Below are positions 1 to 12,486 of a stretch of 64,000 nucleotides of DNA, piece after piece. The position numbers and the translations under genes were made by a program. Positions within the stretch are counted from its first letter, which is position 1. Every line of letters begins with the position of its first letter. The stretch spans positions 1,302,001-1,366,000 of the forward strand of contig OX336341.1 in assembly GCA_946902875.1 (NCBI GenBank). Reading direction: 5' to 3'. Below the pieces are notes generated by a model. The model was not told the DNA's origin. It worked only from the letters and a program-made list of their open reading frames with translations, and made no database searches. The stretch is from Nematopogon swammerdamellus. Its lineage: Eukaryota; Arthropoda; Insecta; Lepidoptera; Adelidae.

Positions 1-343
1 CGCGGTACGCGGCACTACACTTTGTACTCGCACTTGCGCTCCGATGTCGTCGCGACGCGTGACGTCGGCCAGCGCGGTAGGCGGCACTGTACGGTGTGCT
101 CGCACTTGCGCTCCGATGTCGTCGCGGCGCGTGACGTCGGCCAGCGCGGTAGGCGGCACTGTACGGTGTGCTCGCACTTGCGCTCCGGTGTCGTCGCGGC
201 GCATGACGTCGGCCAGCGCGGTAGGCGGCACTGCACTTTGTACACGCACTTGCGCTCCGATGTCGTCGCGGCGCGTGACGTCGGCCAGCGCAGTAGGCGG
301 CACTGCACTTTGCACTCGCACTTGCGCGTCTGTCGTAGCTAGC
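1..343. repeat. 72-bp GC-rich minisatellite, about 4.7 copies
   Basis: The word cacttgcgctcc recurs at 31, 103, 175, 247 and (diverged) 319, so the period is exactly 72 bp. Each unit carries a CRE-like gtgacgtcgg. Because 72 is a multiple of three, several frames stay open on both strands; these ORFs look like by-products. The array is cut by the window edge. Confidence 0.9.
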
Positions 344-1184
344 TCGTCTTCCGTTGTCGTTGTCCTTGGCTCGGTGTCCGATGTGTCGGGCGGCGATGTC
401 GCGAGCTCCGATGACGCGGACATCGTGCCGTCTGTCGGTGGCACACGCGGCGCGTCACGCGACGACTCTCCTCTCCGCAGCCTCGCGTTGGTCGACCGAG
501 TAATGGGCATCTTCTGGAGGTCTACTCGGAGTTGTAAAAACGATGCATCGTGCCATTTGTCGTGTCGTAACCTACTCTAATTGACATCGTTTCGATATAT
601 CGTTTTTAGAACTACATAATAAAAAAATGGCATTGTCATTGTCGTGTCGTAACCCTACTCTTAGGTTCAAATGTCAAAGAACGAACATTTGAATTTGACC
701 AATGAGCAAACGACAATTTTCGATAATTCCAACGACACCTCATGAGCTCTCGTTGAGATTGTCGTTTTGTTGCCAATAAAAAGAAGAGATTGTCGTTTTG
801 GTGTATGTATTGACTTACACACGATTTACGAGTACCTACCTATGTGTGCATTGGTGATTTGTTTTCGTTTTTTGTTTATTGTATAATTTCATCCATAAGT
901 ATTGCTACCTACGCTTGGAAAATATAAAAAAAATTAGAGGACTCAGCGCGATCGTCGCGGCGGTCATGAAGTCATGACATGACTGACTGACTGGGCTGAG
1001 TGACGGGCGGCGCGCGGCGGCTACGGCGCGGCGGCGAATGACTGGCGCGGTCGAGCCGGCCCGCGAGGTGCCGCGAGCGCGCGGCTCCGGCTCCGGTCGC
1101 TCGCCCCGCCTCGCCCCGTCGCGGACGACGGAGCGGCCGGCTACAGCCGGCTGCTCCGTCCGCCCCGCCTTCATCCCGGTGCGC
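344..1184. other. Spacer without a recognised gene
   Basis: The first part is moderately GC-rich, 590-960 is AT-rich, and 985-1184 is strongly CpG-rich. I see no splice-bounded coding exon or RNA gene. The CpG-rich end runs into the inverted repeat that starts at 1185. Confidence 0.5.
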
Positions 1185-1637
1185 CACCTGAAAGCCATTG
1201 TCGTGCCTGCTGTTCCTGCGATCCTGCGGAACCACTCCTTGAAGTGATAAATAAATGATGTTTTGGATGTTTAAAAAAAAAATAACCAGGGTTAATATAT
1301 AGAAGATGCGTCGCGTAGCCTAACCTAATTTTGAGGCGGTGCATGTCGTTTTTGTTACAAGTTTGTAATTCCGAAAATAATTCTTAGGTGGTTATAAAAA
1401 AAAACTGAACACCCTAAAACAATTCAAACACCGTAACATAAAGAAAAAAAAAGCAAAAAAAAACCAAAAAGATTTGGTGGAATTCGAACCCATGGTCCAA
1501 AAAATGCAAACCCTACATGCTTACCACTGAGCTAACAAGTTACTTAACCGACCAAACGAATATCGGCTTCTATTGGTTCGCTCCGGTCGAAGGAGTAGGA
1601 TCGCAGGAACAGCAGGCACGACAATGGCTTTCAGGTG
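1185..1637. repeat. 41-bp perfect inverted repeat around a 371-bp centre
   Basis: The 41 bases at 1185-1225 (starting cacctgaaagcc) are exactly reverse-complementary to 1597-1637. The interior is A-rich and contains the tRNA-like piece at 1472-1540. This could be a non-autonomous DNA element or an inverted duplication; no transposase or clear target duplication is visible. Confidence 0.7.
1472..1540 (-). tRNA. tRNA-like pseudogene or SINE head
   Basis: On the minus strand a D-arm-like segment (tagctcagtggtaagc) is followed about 35 nt later by a T-arm/B-box-like gggttcgaattcc. The acceptor ends do not pair and the T stem has mismatches, so a working tRNA is unlikely. It is either a decayed tRNA or a tRNA-derived SINE head inside the inverted repeat. 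Confidence 0.35.
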
Positions 1638-2214
1638 TCGTACGTCCTTCATCCATCCATCCACAGATTACCAATACAAAGAATATAATACTACTATACC
1701 AATATAATTATATGCTTTTGTATAAGGTGCGACACGGCGAGAACCACAAAAATATATATTTTTAATTACAACGACGACGCGACAACTTGCGCCGTCCGCC
1801 ATCTCTTTCCACTGCATCCATCCAATACACAAATTTGACCACAACAACTTTTATTTTGGTCTTGGACACAAATCGCTTGTCTATGATTGCGAGAAAAACA
1901 AAACTTTTTGTCTATGCTTTCAATATGCCACTTCTTCCGACCGACCGAACATTTGGTTAGAGTGGGATATTTGTATGAGTTAGACACATCCCGAGATACA
2001 TCCGATATATTCGGATCTATCCGAATATATCGCAATCGAAACTCCGAGTAGACCCCCTGATCCGGCGTCGACAGGGCCAATGTTCGAGATCGACGCTCAG
2101 GGAGCGGTGGACTGTAGTGTTTCTTGCAATCTGGATCGGCGAAGACACCCAAGTCACTCGGTCTGCGACTCGCGGAGAGGAAATAACGACGTGAAATAAA
2201 ACACCCGTGCTCTA

Positions 2215-2580
2215 TCAACTATAACGTGACGGCCCGCCACCGGGGCAACTCGGACTTGAACGACAGGGGGCTCAGTGAGCACAACGCGACGCGGAGAGAG
2301 AGGGACGGCGGTAGCGCAGTCGAGCTCGCTCTTGATGTCAACCGCTTCGGCGGGAAAGCTCTGGTGCTCGCTGCGCTTGTTGCTTGAGGTCCGCTCTCTA
2401 CCGCTGCTCGTAGTGTACTGGCGCGGGCGGCGGCTTAACGGCCCCCTTTTATAACCTGCCTGGGGACGCCGCGAGCAACAGAATGTTGCACCCACGCGCC
2501 GGGCAACAGAATGGTGCACCGCGGCGGCGGGGCGGCGGACCGTCGTACTATTGCGCTCGGCTTGGCTGTGACTCATATCT
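2215..2580 (-). promoter_or_regulatory. Candidate minus-strand TATA promoter in a GC-rich block
   Basis: The minus strand has TATAAAAG at 2453-2446, with an initiator-like CAGT at 2420-2417, about 34 nt downstream. The block is far more GC-rich than its surroundings. Two direct acaga-type words upstream (near 2478 and 2510) loosely resemble heat-shock elements. No recognised coding exon follows before 1766, so the gene it would serve is unknown, and chance occurrence is possible. Confidence 0.3.
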
Positions 2581-3319
2581 GTCGCTCTCGCCTTGAGTTA
2601 CTCCAGTAAAAGGCCGTCCAATAATATTATTTATTAAAATAACTTATGTCTAACCTATTCCATATTTTATCTATCTTATTTACTATAATCTATCGCTACG
2701 CCTATCTATCTATTTCCTAACCTAGTAGCTAATTTACGCACTAACTTAGCCTACGGTTTTTAAATATGTTTATTTCTTATATTTATCTTATAATTAGCCT
2801 ATATCTAAACTTATAAAACATATATATTTACACCTACTCTAAAAATGGAACTATGCTACACGCCGGCCGCTTCCTAGCTACATGCTACTCTAGCTAGACC
2901 GGACAGGACTGCAGGGCTTGTCGTCGTCCGTAACATTATTTATGCTTTATTTTAACATTATTTATGCTTTAGTACCTACTATTTTGATTATGGTTCTGTA
3001 TCCATACGAGTAAAACCACAGATTACTTGGTAAAACTCGCACTTGACCGATATTAGAGTTTCATACTTACGTACGGGACCCTATTACTAAGCCTACGGCG
3101 CTACGGCTAATGTTAGGGTCCATTAGAGATGAACAAATTGGGCTTATGCGTAGAAATAAAAATATATTCTTATACCTAGCTAGACTAAATATCAAGTAAA
3201 TTGATAGCTTATACTAATTCTGTAATTACCTGAGTTGTTGAAGCACAACACGGATTACTCTGCTTAGCCCGATTGTCGGAGTGTAGCGTGTGAGGTTGTG
3301 TCACTTATGTAACTATGTA
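2581..3319. other. AT-rich spacer with a short interspersed-repeat fragment
   Basis: No coding signal is visible. Positions 3236-3300 match the end of repeat family B (agcacaacacggattactctgc, then a gattgtcgg word), whose longer copies lie at 22.4, 23.2, 28.5 and 46.4 kb. Confidence 0.5.
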
Positions 3320-4255
3320 TTCAATTTAATTCAATTCAATTTATTCTCTTTAGGTAGCAAGGTTACACTTAGGTTCGTCAATATTCTATGTTTTGGTCCA
3401 CGGTCCAAGCAAGAAATAGGCCATCGCATCGTCAATCAACTAAACCAGGTACATTGAGATAACACAACTTCGGGGATTTTAAGTTTGTTATCACAATTTG
3501 AACAACATAAAAAAAAACATATTAAATTAATTTTCAGAATAGAAATTCAATAGCAATAACAGTTAAAATAAAGTCAAAGTCTAAAATTGTAAAAGATCTT
3601 AATTCTAATAATAAAATATTCGTCAAATATTGTAAATAATAAAGATTAAAATTAAATAAAATACAGGATATGAAAATTGTGAAATGATCTTGTCAAATAA
3701 TTATATAAATATAAATATGAAGACTATTAATAATCAACAATTCAAATCAGTTCTCAATATTTTTTTTTCATTGGAATATCATTTGTCAAAATATAAAATA
3801 TAAAAAAATTAAATTGAATTAAATAATAAAAGTCCTTCGTCCAAACTATTAGTAACTCATGGTTTTCACTTTGCTCTCAAACTCTTTATCGCTTAAATTT
3901 CGTACTTCAATCGGAAGTTTACTGAAAAATAAAATACTGTTGCAGAGGAAACTTTTTGGAAATTTCTATAGCCTATGTCCAATGCTCTGAATGTTAGCAC
4001 GGTTCCTTGTATTGTAGTTGTTTATTTCAGAGTTCGATGGAGTATTGCTTAATACACACTGTATTTAGAAACTTAAATAATATAAATTCTACACAAAATA
4101 TATTGTGCCTCGTGCATTGCAGGAGACAGAAATATTTTCCGGTGCAGTAAACTGTTTAGACCACCGAGAGTACACATTTTGAAAGTTCGAGGATTTCCAC
4201 AGTGTCTGCCTTCACCTGGACTACTTACATATAATGAATGCTTAAACTGTTTTAT
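3320..4255 (-). mobile_element. 5'-truncated LINE, 3' end only
   Basis: Reading leftwards, the minus strand encodes a typical non-LTR reverse-transcriptase C terminus near 3930-3850 (FSKLPIEVRNLSDKEF, then a stop). A long AT-rich 3' UTR follows to about 3320. The coding part further right is broken. No clear target duplication was found. Confidence 0.6.
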
Positions 4256-6629
4256 CATGGTTGACTCAAGGTTGACTACAGCTGTTGTTGGTCGGTGGTC
4301 CTGGTCCTTCTCTCGGGAAGGGCGTGAATAGTGTTTATTTAGGTCGGCGCGTCACGACTCACGACACACCACACACTATTACAACCTTACGTGTAACATT
4401 CATTACCCACCACGCTCATGATGTCAGCCAATCTTGATGAAATAGGTGCCATTTTTGGTTTTGTGGGCTACACCTCGTTAATTTATGAACATGTTGTTAT
4501 TGTCTTTTTTATTTCTGTAAATAGCCATGTAAATGTTGTAATAGGGTGGTTGATCGGCAGAGATTGCCTTAGACAATAAGTCCGCCATTTGTTGTATTAC
4601 TAAGATTCTTTAAAATAATGTTTTATTCTTATTTTTACCCAAGTAGGTACTGGCGATGATGGCAAAAGGAAGGGCTATACATGGAGATATCTCTTAAATG
4701 TTTGCCACAAGTAATTAAAGATTGTTGATGGGACAGTTTCTTTCAAAGCGGGACTCTGAAACACAATTAAAATATGAGGACAATCCCGTTCAGTCGCGAC
4801 CGTCTGGCAGCCCTAGCTGTAGCTCAATATGGCTTTTACTTACTTACTTACTTACATTAGTGCTTTTACTTAAGGCCCTGTCAACCCTATTCACCCGTAC
4901 AGCGGCGACTCCTGGTCCTGAATATTGGGTTGGCTCTGGCTAAGGAATTTTTTTTTTCATAATTTCATAACTTACGTATCTACGCGTTAATTTATTTCTA
5001 CCAAAATGAGTTCAAAAACTGAAAGACGATTACGATATAGATAGTTTATAATATTTAGTTTAAATGATTTATTTTTCTCACTTACGATTAATTTGTCTAG
5101 ATAGGTACCTACTGGTTGTGTCAAACCAGTCGAGTTGCAGCCGACAACAGCGACGTCTCCTCTGGCACGACGACGACGAGACAGGCATACAAGCTTGAAT
5201 TGTTACATTTTATTTGTACATGAAGTCCACTCTTCGTTCCACAGACAAGAAATTTTCGATGACTCGATCGTGAAAATCTTCTTTCTTCCTCAATTTTGTT
5301 AGCAACTCCTTTTCCACAGATAAGAGTGCCAAAATTACTGAGTCTCTCTTGTCCTTGAGTGCTCCGTAGATAGCTCGGTAGGAGTTTGCCATTATAATGA
5401 CCAATAAATCACTTTAATTTAACAACACTGCACAGGATTCATCCATACCTACATAACGGAATATATGCAGCTATCAACTCGCGAGCCAATGCGCACACAC
5501 ACGCGCACACAACACACCTAGCCTAGCTCGCTAGTCGCATCGCATTCGCAACCCACGTCGCACAACTCGTCGTGTGGTCGCAGCACGCACACACCCACAC
5601 ACGCAACACACACACCTAGCTCGCTCGCTAGTCGCTCTACGCACTCGCTACCGCGTCACTAAATGCACTCCCCGCTGCGCCAACTCGAAAGGCTGAGCAG
5701 CGGGTCCGCGCGGGACGGGGGGGGACATTCGGCCGCTTCCGCCTTGTATGGAATACGATGGCGCTTCAAAATGTAGCCAACCGGCCAATGAATGCCTTGA
5801 TGTGTCGTCATTCGTCGTCGCCCGCGTTTGACGCGCGCGAAATTTCAAATTATGTAACGGGTACGGGATTGACGTTTTATCTTATTAATCGTGGGTTATA
5901 TGATATAAATAATATAACTCCGATATTTTTTCACATTTATTTTAGCTTGATACTTTTGTAGTAATGGTGTCATTCATTTTATTTGGTTTGGCGGCGCCAA
6001 CCTCGCCAACTGAAAGGAGTCGCCACTGCACCCGTACTCCTCTTTAAAAGCGCCTCTTTCACTGGTTGGAGAAGGATGCAACTAAATCAATCAATTTTAG
6101 GGCAAGCGAAAATTAGGTTTTTATTTTTGTATTCCAAAACTACGGATCGAAACAAAAAAGTGAAAAACTACGGATTTAGATAAATATTCAACAAATAAAA
6201 TATTCTTTTTCCAAAGCCTTGATTTGGTCACGTTGCCTTAAATACGTCTTTGTAACTAAATTCAGAGGCATGTTCATGATTTTCTTTTATCAAATCGTAT
6301 TTTCAAAAAGCCTTCGATCTGCGCTGATGTGTGATGCGCTGGTAAGTTTTGAATAATATATTAAAAGTGAATCTGTCAGTTAAGTAATATTGGCGGTACA
6401 CTTCTTGAAATTCGAGTCAGACGCATTCTGACATCACCTTAAATAAGTTTTTTTATATTACTGAAGGCGTCAGCACGTGCATTCTTAAATTACCAATCCT
6501 GTGACAATCACCAGTAGAACCTCACATAAGTGCTGATTCTCACGGACACGTAGTGCGTGCAAGACGAACCAAATACTCTGTTGTTATAGCCAGTAATGAT
6601 ATAATCTTACGTTAGTCAGCTACACCGTC
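4256..6629. other. Spacer without a recognised gene
   Basis: Mostly AT-rich. A CA/CG-rich simple-sequence stretch lies at about 5490-5640 (cacaca and acgcgcac words), followed by a GC-richer block to 5860. The ORFs here are short and carry no motif I recognise. Confidence 0.5.
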
Positions 6630-6740
6630 AGTCAGTCAGGGTGTATGCGTCCACTGCTGGACATACGCCTCTGCAATTTTCCTCCAGTCCTTCCGGCCTT
6701 CAGCGGCACGGAAAGCAGTGGTATCCGTAGCGCTAAGGTG
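6630..6740 (+). mobile_element. LINE-like repeat fragment (ctgctggacatacgcctc family)
   Basis: Begins with tcagtcagtcagggtgtatg and then ctgctggacatacgcctc. A second copy lies at 29745-29890 in the same orientation, about 90% alike by eye. The sequence resembles widespread LINE pieces in insects; only a short part is present. Confidence 0.5.
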
Positions 6741-6757
6741 ATAAGGTTTCACCAGAT

Positions 6758-7169
6758 ATTTTTTTTTATGGAAACAGACACGGTCGGCTACATCACCTAC
6801 TACATCCGTGATGTCAGCCCATATAACACCTTGGTGAACTAGGTGCCATGTCAGTGCTTCCCTTCGGTCGTGCCGGCTACACTGAACTGGACGGAAGACA
6901 CGAGCTATTTAAATAGCCGTTCCAACCGACCTTTCATTCAGTGCGGTGGTATCAACCCGGGCAGATTAAATCCTACCACCTAGTAAGGAAGGATAAGAAG
7001 GGAAGGGACCTACAGTTTTACGTGGAATCCGAACCACGGTCAGCCTCCAACGGTCGAGCGGTCACCCATCCATCCTCCACTGACCACTCCCAGGAATCCA
7101 TGCTCCCAGGTATGCTTATGATCCGACCGACAGTCGGCTGACCGCACCACTGAGCTACCGAGACTGACA
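6758..7169 (-). mobile_element. SINE family A, near full-length
   Basis: The oligo-T start (tail) reads into tggaaacagacacggtcggc, and the element ends at gctaccgagactgacaa (head). The head contains tRNA-like boxes, but its 5S-like middle is rearranged compared with the other copies. It matches the copies at 23.8, 43.9, 46.0, 53.5 and 54.1 kb. Confidence 0.8.
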
Positions 7170-7366
7170 AACAAGGCTAATTCCTGCCAGAACAAGGTGC
7201 TATGGTGGTGCTATGCCAGTGCACACACACTGCATTCTAGTCCAACCATAATAAACCGAGTACTTTGTTTAGGATCAACTCTATAGAACCTTTGAACGGA
7301 GTGCCAGACTGTATTAGGAGACTAGGCCCTAGTATACTATATAGTCTGTGCAGCATACAGCATACA

Positions 7367-7399
7367 GCATGAACTCCCTAGTAACTAGGGAGTTCATGC
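7367..7399. repeat. Perfect 16-bp hairpin with a 1-nt spacer
   Basis: The arms gcatgaactccctagt (7367-7382) and its exact reverse complement (7384-7399) are separated by one base. Looser inverted ctagggc words lie outside it. It is probably the core of a small fold-back element. Confidence 0.75.
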
Positions 7400-7629
7400 T
7401 AGGGCGTATCATAAGCGTACAAGGGGTTCGATGACAATGTCAAGCTCGATGTCAGTCAAGTCAATTGTTACGTCAAATCCTATTTTCGTCTAATTGCAGT
7501 TTTAGTCTTTACCTTTTCGTCAACTACTTTAGTAGGTAGGTACCTAAAAATATTACATAATGTCAATCAGACGATTACTTTTCGTAATAATTATATTGAA
7601 CTGATTGCATTGCATACTAGGTATTTATT

Positions 7630-7875
7630 ACAAACTAGCTTTTGCCCGCGGCTTCGCTCGCGTGAAATTCGTGTTTAATAAAAAGAAGAAAGTACCATGT
7701 AAGCCCGCTACTGTACCTTTATTTAGGCGCTCGGAACAATATAATTATGGACCGGAACTGAATTTCATTTAGTCTATCGTTTCAAATTTTCAAATCAAAA
7801 CGTATTCCACTGTGTTAAATGTGATTGTGCTAAGTTTCATCGAATTCGGATGATCAGTTTAAGAGTTATGGAGGA
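7630..7875 (+). mobile_element. Interspersed repeat of the 'cccgcggcttcgc' type
   Basis: Starts with ctagcttttgcccgcggctt, a phrase very common in arthropod and especially lepidopteran genomes. It ends near ttaagagttatggaggagc. No intact ORF is present; it looks like the tail of a retroelement or a non-autonomous element. Confidence 0.55.
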
Positions 7876-8633
7876 GCATACATACCTACATACAGAAAAG
7901 ATTTCTAAAAATCGTCAATTTAGTTTTAGAACTAATAGATATAGTCTACAAAGGCAATATATCATAAAACAACGTAACTTACTCCATTACCATCCCTTAC
8001 ACATTTTTATTAGTACCTACTTACTTAAATTGATTAAATATATTGTCATTCAGCTTTTTCGAATATTTCGACTACCTACATATAAAATTCAAGTGCTCGT
8101 CACAGCACAAAAATCACTAATCACAACTTTAAAGTTTTCCAACTAACCTTTGAGGTATGTCTTCACATCTGGCACCTCATTGGACTGACAGAGGAAGGTT
8201 GCATTGACAGCGTCGTCCAGCATCCGAGACACTCTCTCCGTACCGACGTGCCTAGCTGTCAGGACACGCCCGCTATTGCTCGCCTCCCCTATTAGATCCA
8301 TGTTCAAACTCCTTTGTTGTTGAATTTACTAAACAATATTACGTTTTATTTTCACATTTTAAGTATCCTATTATGTGACGAATATAGGCTTCCACTCTCA
8401 ACTTTTTATTGAAAAAAAAAACTATAGGTTACCTATACCTTTTTCAAAATTATTATAAGAAATGCATTTTTATTTAGTCATACGTAGAAAACGCGACGCC
8501 TTCGATAAAATGAGTTTTTATTTTGTACACATTTTAAAAACCGCACGCGCGCGCTCGCGCCTTCTTTATTGGCGGGAAAACAAACGGTCGCGCGGTGTCG
8601 TTCGAAGTTCGAAACTGAGCGCGGCGCTAGCGG

Positions 8634-9397
8634 CAGTGTGACCAGATTAAATTTTACGAAAATACCGTTGCCACCTTGAAAAAATACTAAAATATACTTT
8701 CTATGACAGGTCAAATATACCAATAAAAATACCGATTTTCGTAACATGTTTTATTCATCATCATCACTATAAATGTTCGAATTTTACTTCAACATTATTT
8801 TCGAAGGATTAAAATGTATACAACATCCTTCATCTTGCTTTGTTTTTAAAACTGCCGATACATTTTTATTGATAGACCTGTTTCTTTGCTCGATTATTAT
8901 TAAATTGATCTTTGAGCATATGCGCTCGCATGCAGCTTTGGACACGGGTATAAATAACAAAGATTTACTAAATTAGCTATATTTTTAAAGTTCCATCACT
9001 GTTAGAAATTTTTCCAACTTCCACCCAAAATTGCTCACACACAAGAAAGGGGTGGGCCAGTTCTTGAGGATTGTAACAAATGATTTACTTTGCGATCAAG
9101 TTTTAGGGCTCTATAATCGATAACAAAGGATCGGGAACTTACCTGTGTTGCTCTATGACCACACAAAGTGAAACAATTTGCGGGAAATTCCCTCCCATAA
9201 TGCCGATGTTCGCGGCAGAAGATAGAAGCGAAGTTCGTGGGGACGATTGCGTCCAGTGTTTACCATGAAAATGTAATTTTATGCTAAATATACCAAAAAA
9301 TACTAACTTTCAGTAATATACCTATAAAAATACTGATGGTCAAAAAATCGTCAAAATATACTGAAAAAGTATTAAAATACTGAATATGGTCACACTG
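8634..9397. mobile_element. Non-autonomous DNA transposon, hAT/P-like (8-bp duplication)
   Basis: The termini are inverted: cagtgtgacca at 8634 and tggtcacactg ending at 9397. The flanks are gctagcgg (8626-8633) and gctggcgg (9398-9405), an 8-bp target duplication with one mismatch. Eight-base duplications suit hAT or P superfamilies. The subterminal regions share aaaatact/ataccaa words. No transposase ORF remains. Confidence 0.65.
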
Positions 9398-9405
9398 GCT
9401 GGCGG

Positions 9406-12386
9406 CGGGGCGGTCGATTCGAATGGCGGCTGTTGCGCGGTTCGTGGATACGGTGGATACTGTTCGCGGATTGGTCGACGGGCATGTCGTCACTGCCGCA
9501 TGCGCTTTGCGTTCACTTTCTTTGCAAGCAATGTGCCTTGGCTTCGCAATTCGCATTCGCAATAATCTGAGGTAAGAAATAAGTAGGTAAGTACATAGTT
9601 AAGTTTATTTTATCGATAGGTGACGTTCGTAGGTATACGGTTTGTGTTGTGATCGATCAATCGAAAATAGTACTTACAACGAATGAAGGACGGTGTAAAA
9701 ATGTAAATCGGAAACTGACATTAGTTACTATCCAAAAAGGTTGAGGGTTAGGACTTAGGAACTCCTGTCGACATAACTTATCATGATTCGTTGACATTTC
9801 ACCGCTTTTCTAAAATAGGTACTTATCGCAGTTTTCGCAGTGGAAAAGTTAGACTAGCTAGATCGCTTAAAGAAATAACATATTTTCACATCCATGTGGA
9901 TGCGGATGTGAAATTGATGGCACGTTGTTCTACCTTCCTGCTGACTAGATAAATAAATAGGGAGGTAGGTAGCTGGTATGTAAGTTGTGTAGGTAGGTAC
10001 TATCAAATGGAATGGACCTAAGTATGCACAATGAAATACTTACCTCAGTACCTTTACAATTTTGAAGTGTCGGCGCGGCGCGGCGGCGCGGCGCTTCAGT
10101 CGCATATTTTTTTACACTCTACTTTATAAATAATCCAATTTCTTCTATCTTAATAGATATGATATTATACATATTCGAGCTATAAATGACGAGCACGCTC
10201 CGGACGGAGGCGGCGGGCGCGCTGCGGTGGCTTCTTTCTTCAAGATAAACATTAATTTTATAACTAGTGACGTAACAATCATACCGCAGTGAGTGACCAA
10301 CTTGTAAAGTATTGAGGTTGGTCCGTGTTACATTACATAACGTAACCTATTTATTTATTGTCCGTGAAGGTGTGATAAGTACCTACCTTCCAGCTTCCTA
10401 ATTCTCCCTCGCCTCGGTTCTGTGGCATACCATACTACATAACGACCACTGAATGTAGGAATTTGGGTTAAACTATGACCAATTACTTAATTACTGCACT
10501 GTCGAATTAAAATACACGAAACACATTATGAACGAGAACGACTGTACCTAAAAACTATTGTGCTAAATGCACTAATATATTTCATCACGATATTTTGTCA
10601 AACGAACATAAACTTTATACCTACGTATGCTACACGTATGAGTAGGTATTTACACCAGGCTGGCAATAACATAATAATATAGTCATTTAATTTGTTGTAA
10701 AAATTTAAAAAAACACCCTACGATATTTTTGTCATAAGGGGTAGGTTAGAATAAAGTTTAAAATTGGCGCGGTCTTGCACTGTCAAAACAATCGAACCAC
10801 GCCAGCGGTGCGTTCACGAATCATTCGCGTTCGTTTGCAAGCATACGTTTTGTTCGCGTACGTGTGCAGCGGTCACATCTTATATTTAATCCAGTTTTGT
10901 CTACTCACTACTAGATGGCGCTAGTTTGAAATATATTGGCTTTCCTACTTATCTAAGCATCGGCAGATAGCCTAGTTAGTGTCGTGCCGCTATGTTTAGA
11001 GCGAAGGCCACTAACTAAAACCAGAACACATAATGTACACACACGATTTGAAGCATTTTATCCCCAGGCAACATTTACATAACCCTTTAGTTCCATGCTT
11101 TTGGTAGGTAGGTAGGTAGCTTACATAACTGTATATTTTTTGCCTGACCGTCACGTTATGGTCACGTGTACGCACCTTACCTTACCTCTCAAATTGAGGA
11201 CCCTACAGGTAGATTCATCGGAATTATAATTCGTGAAACCCCTAGTTCGTGAAACAATATTTAGGTAGGTAAGTACCTACCTACTACCTCCTATTAAGTA
11301 ATAGGAGGTAGTAGGTAGGTTTGTTACTGTAAAATGTTTTGGAGCAATAAGGTATTTCTATATATCTATCTAAGTGTCTACTTTTATTTGCCATTTGTTT
11401 ACATTAATAGGACGTTGTTGCTCTTTTCTTATATTTACCTTGTAATGTATTTCATAATTAAACTGTGACATACCCTCGGAAATACCTAAATAAGGAAAAC
11501 TAAGCATATGTATATGTTCCTAGTTATGTAAGTAAGTAGGTACCCACTCTACTATGTAGGTACCTAGGTAGTGAGGTACCTATATAAATTATTATGTATA
11601 TTTATAACTCCTACACTATCCCTTCTTATTAGTAATCGAAAGCAGTGCATCATTCATTAGTGCATTAAAAAATACACCTCATCGCTGCTGAAATGAGCAA
11701 AGTGAAAAAAAAATTTTTGACACTGTACTTTTATTTACCATCCCTGAAATCAGAAATACGTTATTTCTTCTAAAAAAAGTTGGCAACCCTAGTATGTGGG
11801 TATATAAGATCAAGGTAGATATATTTACACTATAGGTAATACTCGTATTACCTACACTCTCGTGCAATCAATAAATTCGATGACACATTAAGTAGGTATT
11901 TAGGTACACTTTTTATCGCCGGAATATAAATTACTATCAAAAAAATTTATCCAATTTTATTTCCGCACGGTGTGGATAGCGTTGATAGCATGTTACAGCT
12001 AACTAAATAAAATTAAGATTCATAAGGCAAAACAAAAATTCGAGTCGGCAGCACAATCGAGCGCAGTGCGCGCGTTTATATGGAGAATTTTGTAGTTTTT
12101 GTTTGTTTAAAAATTATTAGGATTTGTTTTTTTTTCAAATAATGCTGCTTTATTGTGTAGAAAATTAAATTCCCTATACAATGACGTAAACTTTATTCCA
12201 AAATAATTATCCAGTATGGAGCTAGCTCGACATAAGAAATTAAAATAGAAAAACCTGTAAATTTAAAGTGTTTAGTACTTACATATTATCTAGTTTAAAA
12301 AATAATTTTTTTTTTTCATATTATGAACTTAATAGAACAAAATTTTGGTTTGAAGTTTTAAAAAATATAACAATTTTCGTTGTTTT
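9406..12386. other. Long AT-rich spacer without a recognised gene
   Basis: Contains many GTAGGTA/TACCTAC words, a short GC-rich patch at 10065-10095 and another at about 10195-10225. Neither patch has a supported exon. A palindrome at 11275-11320 is listed separately. Confidence 0.5.
11275..11320. repeat. Perfect 22-bp palindrome of TACC/GGTA words
   Basis: Arms at 11275-11296 and 11299-11320 are exact reverse complements with two bases between. It is built from the acctac word common in this genome, so it may come from slippage and inversion of simple sequence. Confidence 0.75.
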
Positions 12387-12439
12387 GCCATATAAATCCT
12401 CTTAATTAACAAAACGTTAATTAAGAGGATTTATATGGC
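12387..12439. repeat. Perfect 24-bp hairpin with a 5-nt loop
   Basis: The arm at 12387-12410 (gccatataaatcctctt...) is repeated exactly in reverse complement at 12416-12439, with loop aaaac. Such a long perfect stem is unlike a typical animal pre-miRNA and suggests a recent palindrome or MITE remnant. Confidence 0.8.
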
Positions 12440-12486
12440 GAGACGGGTTAAACAAAACATTTTACTTTATTTTATCCTATGATCCT

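Noticed and set aside
44..580. 178-codon ORF in the 72-bp minisatellite
   Set aside because: The repeat length is a multiple of three, so several frames are open on both strands. No domain, no splice context, and the reading changes abruptly where the repeat ends.
1472..1540. Functional tRNA gene
   Set aside because: The D-arm and B-box look right but the acceptor stem does not pair and the T stem is mismatched, so it is listed only as tRNA-like.
11275..11320. Pre-miRNA hairpin
   Set aside because: The loop is only two bases and the arms are simple TACC/GGTA repeats common throughout the sequence.
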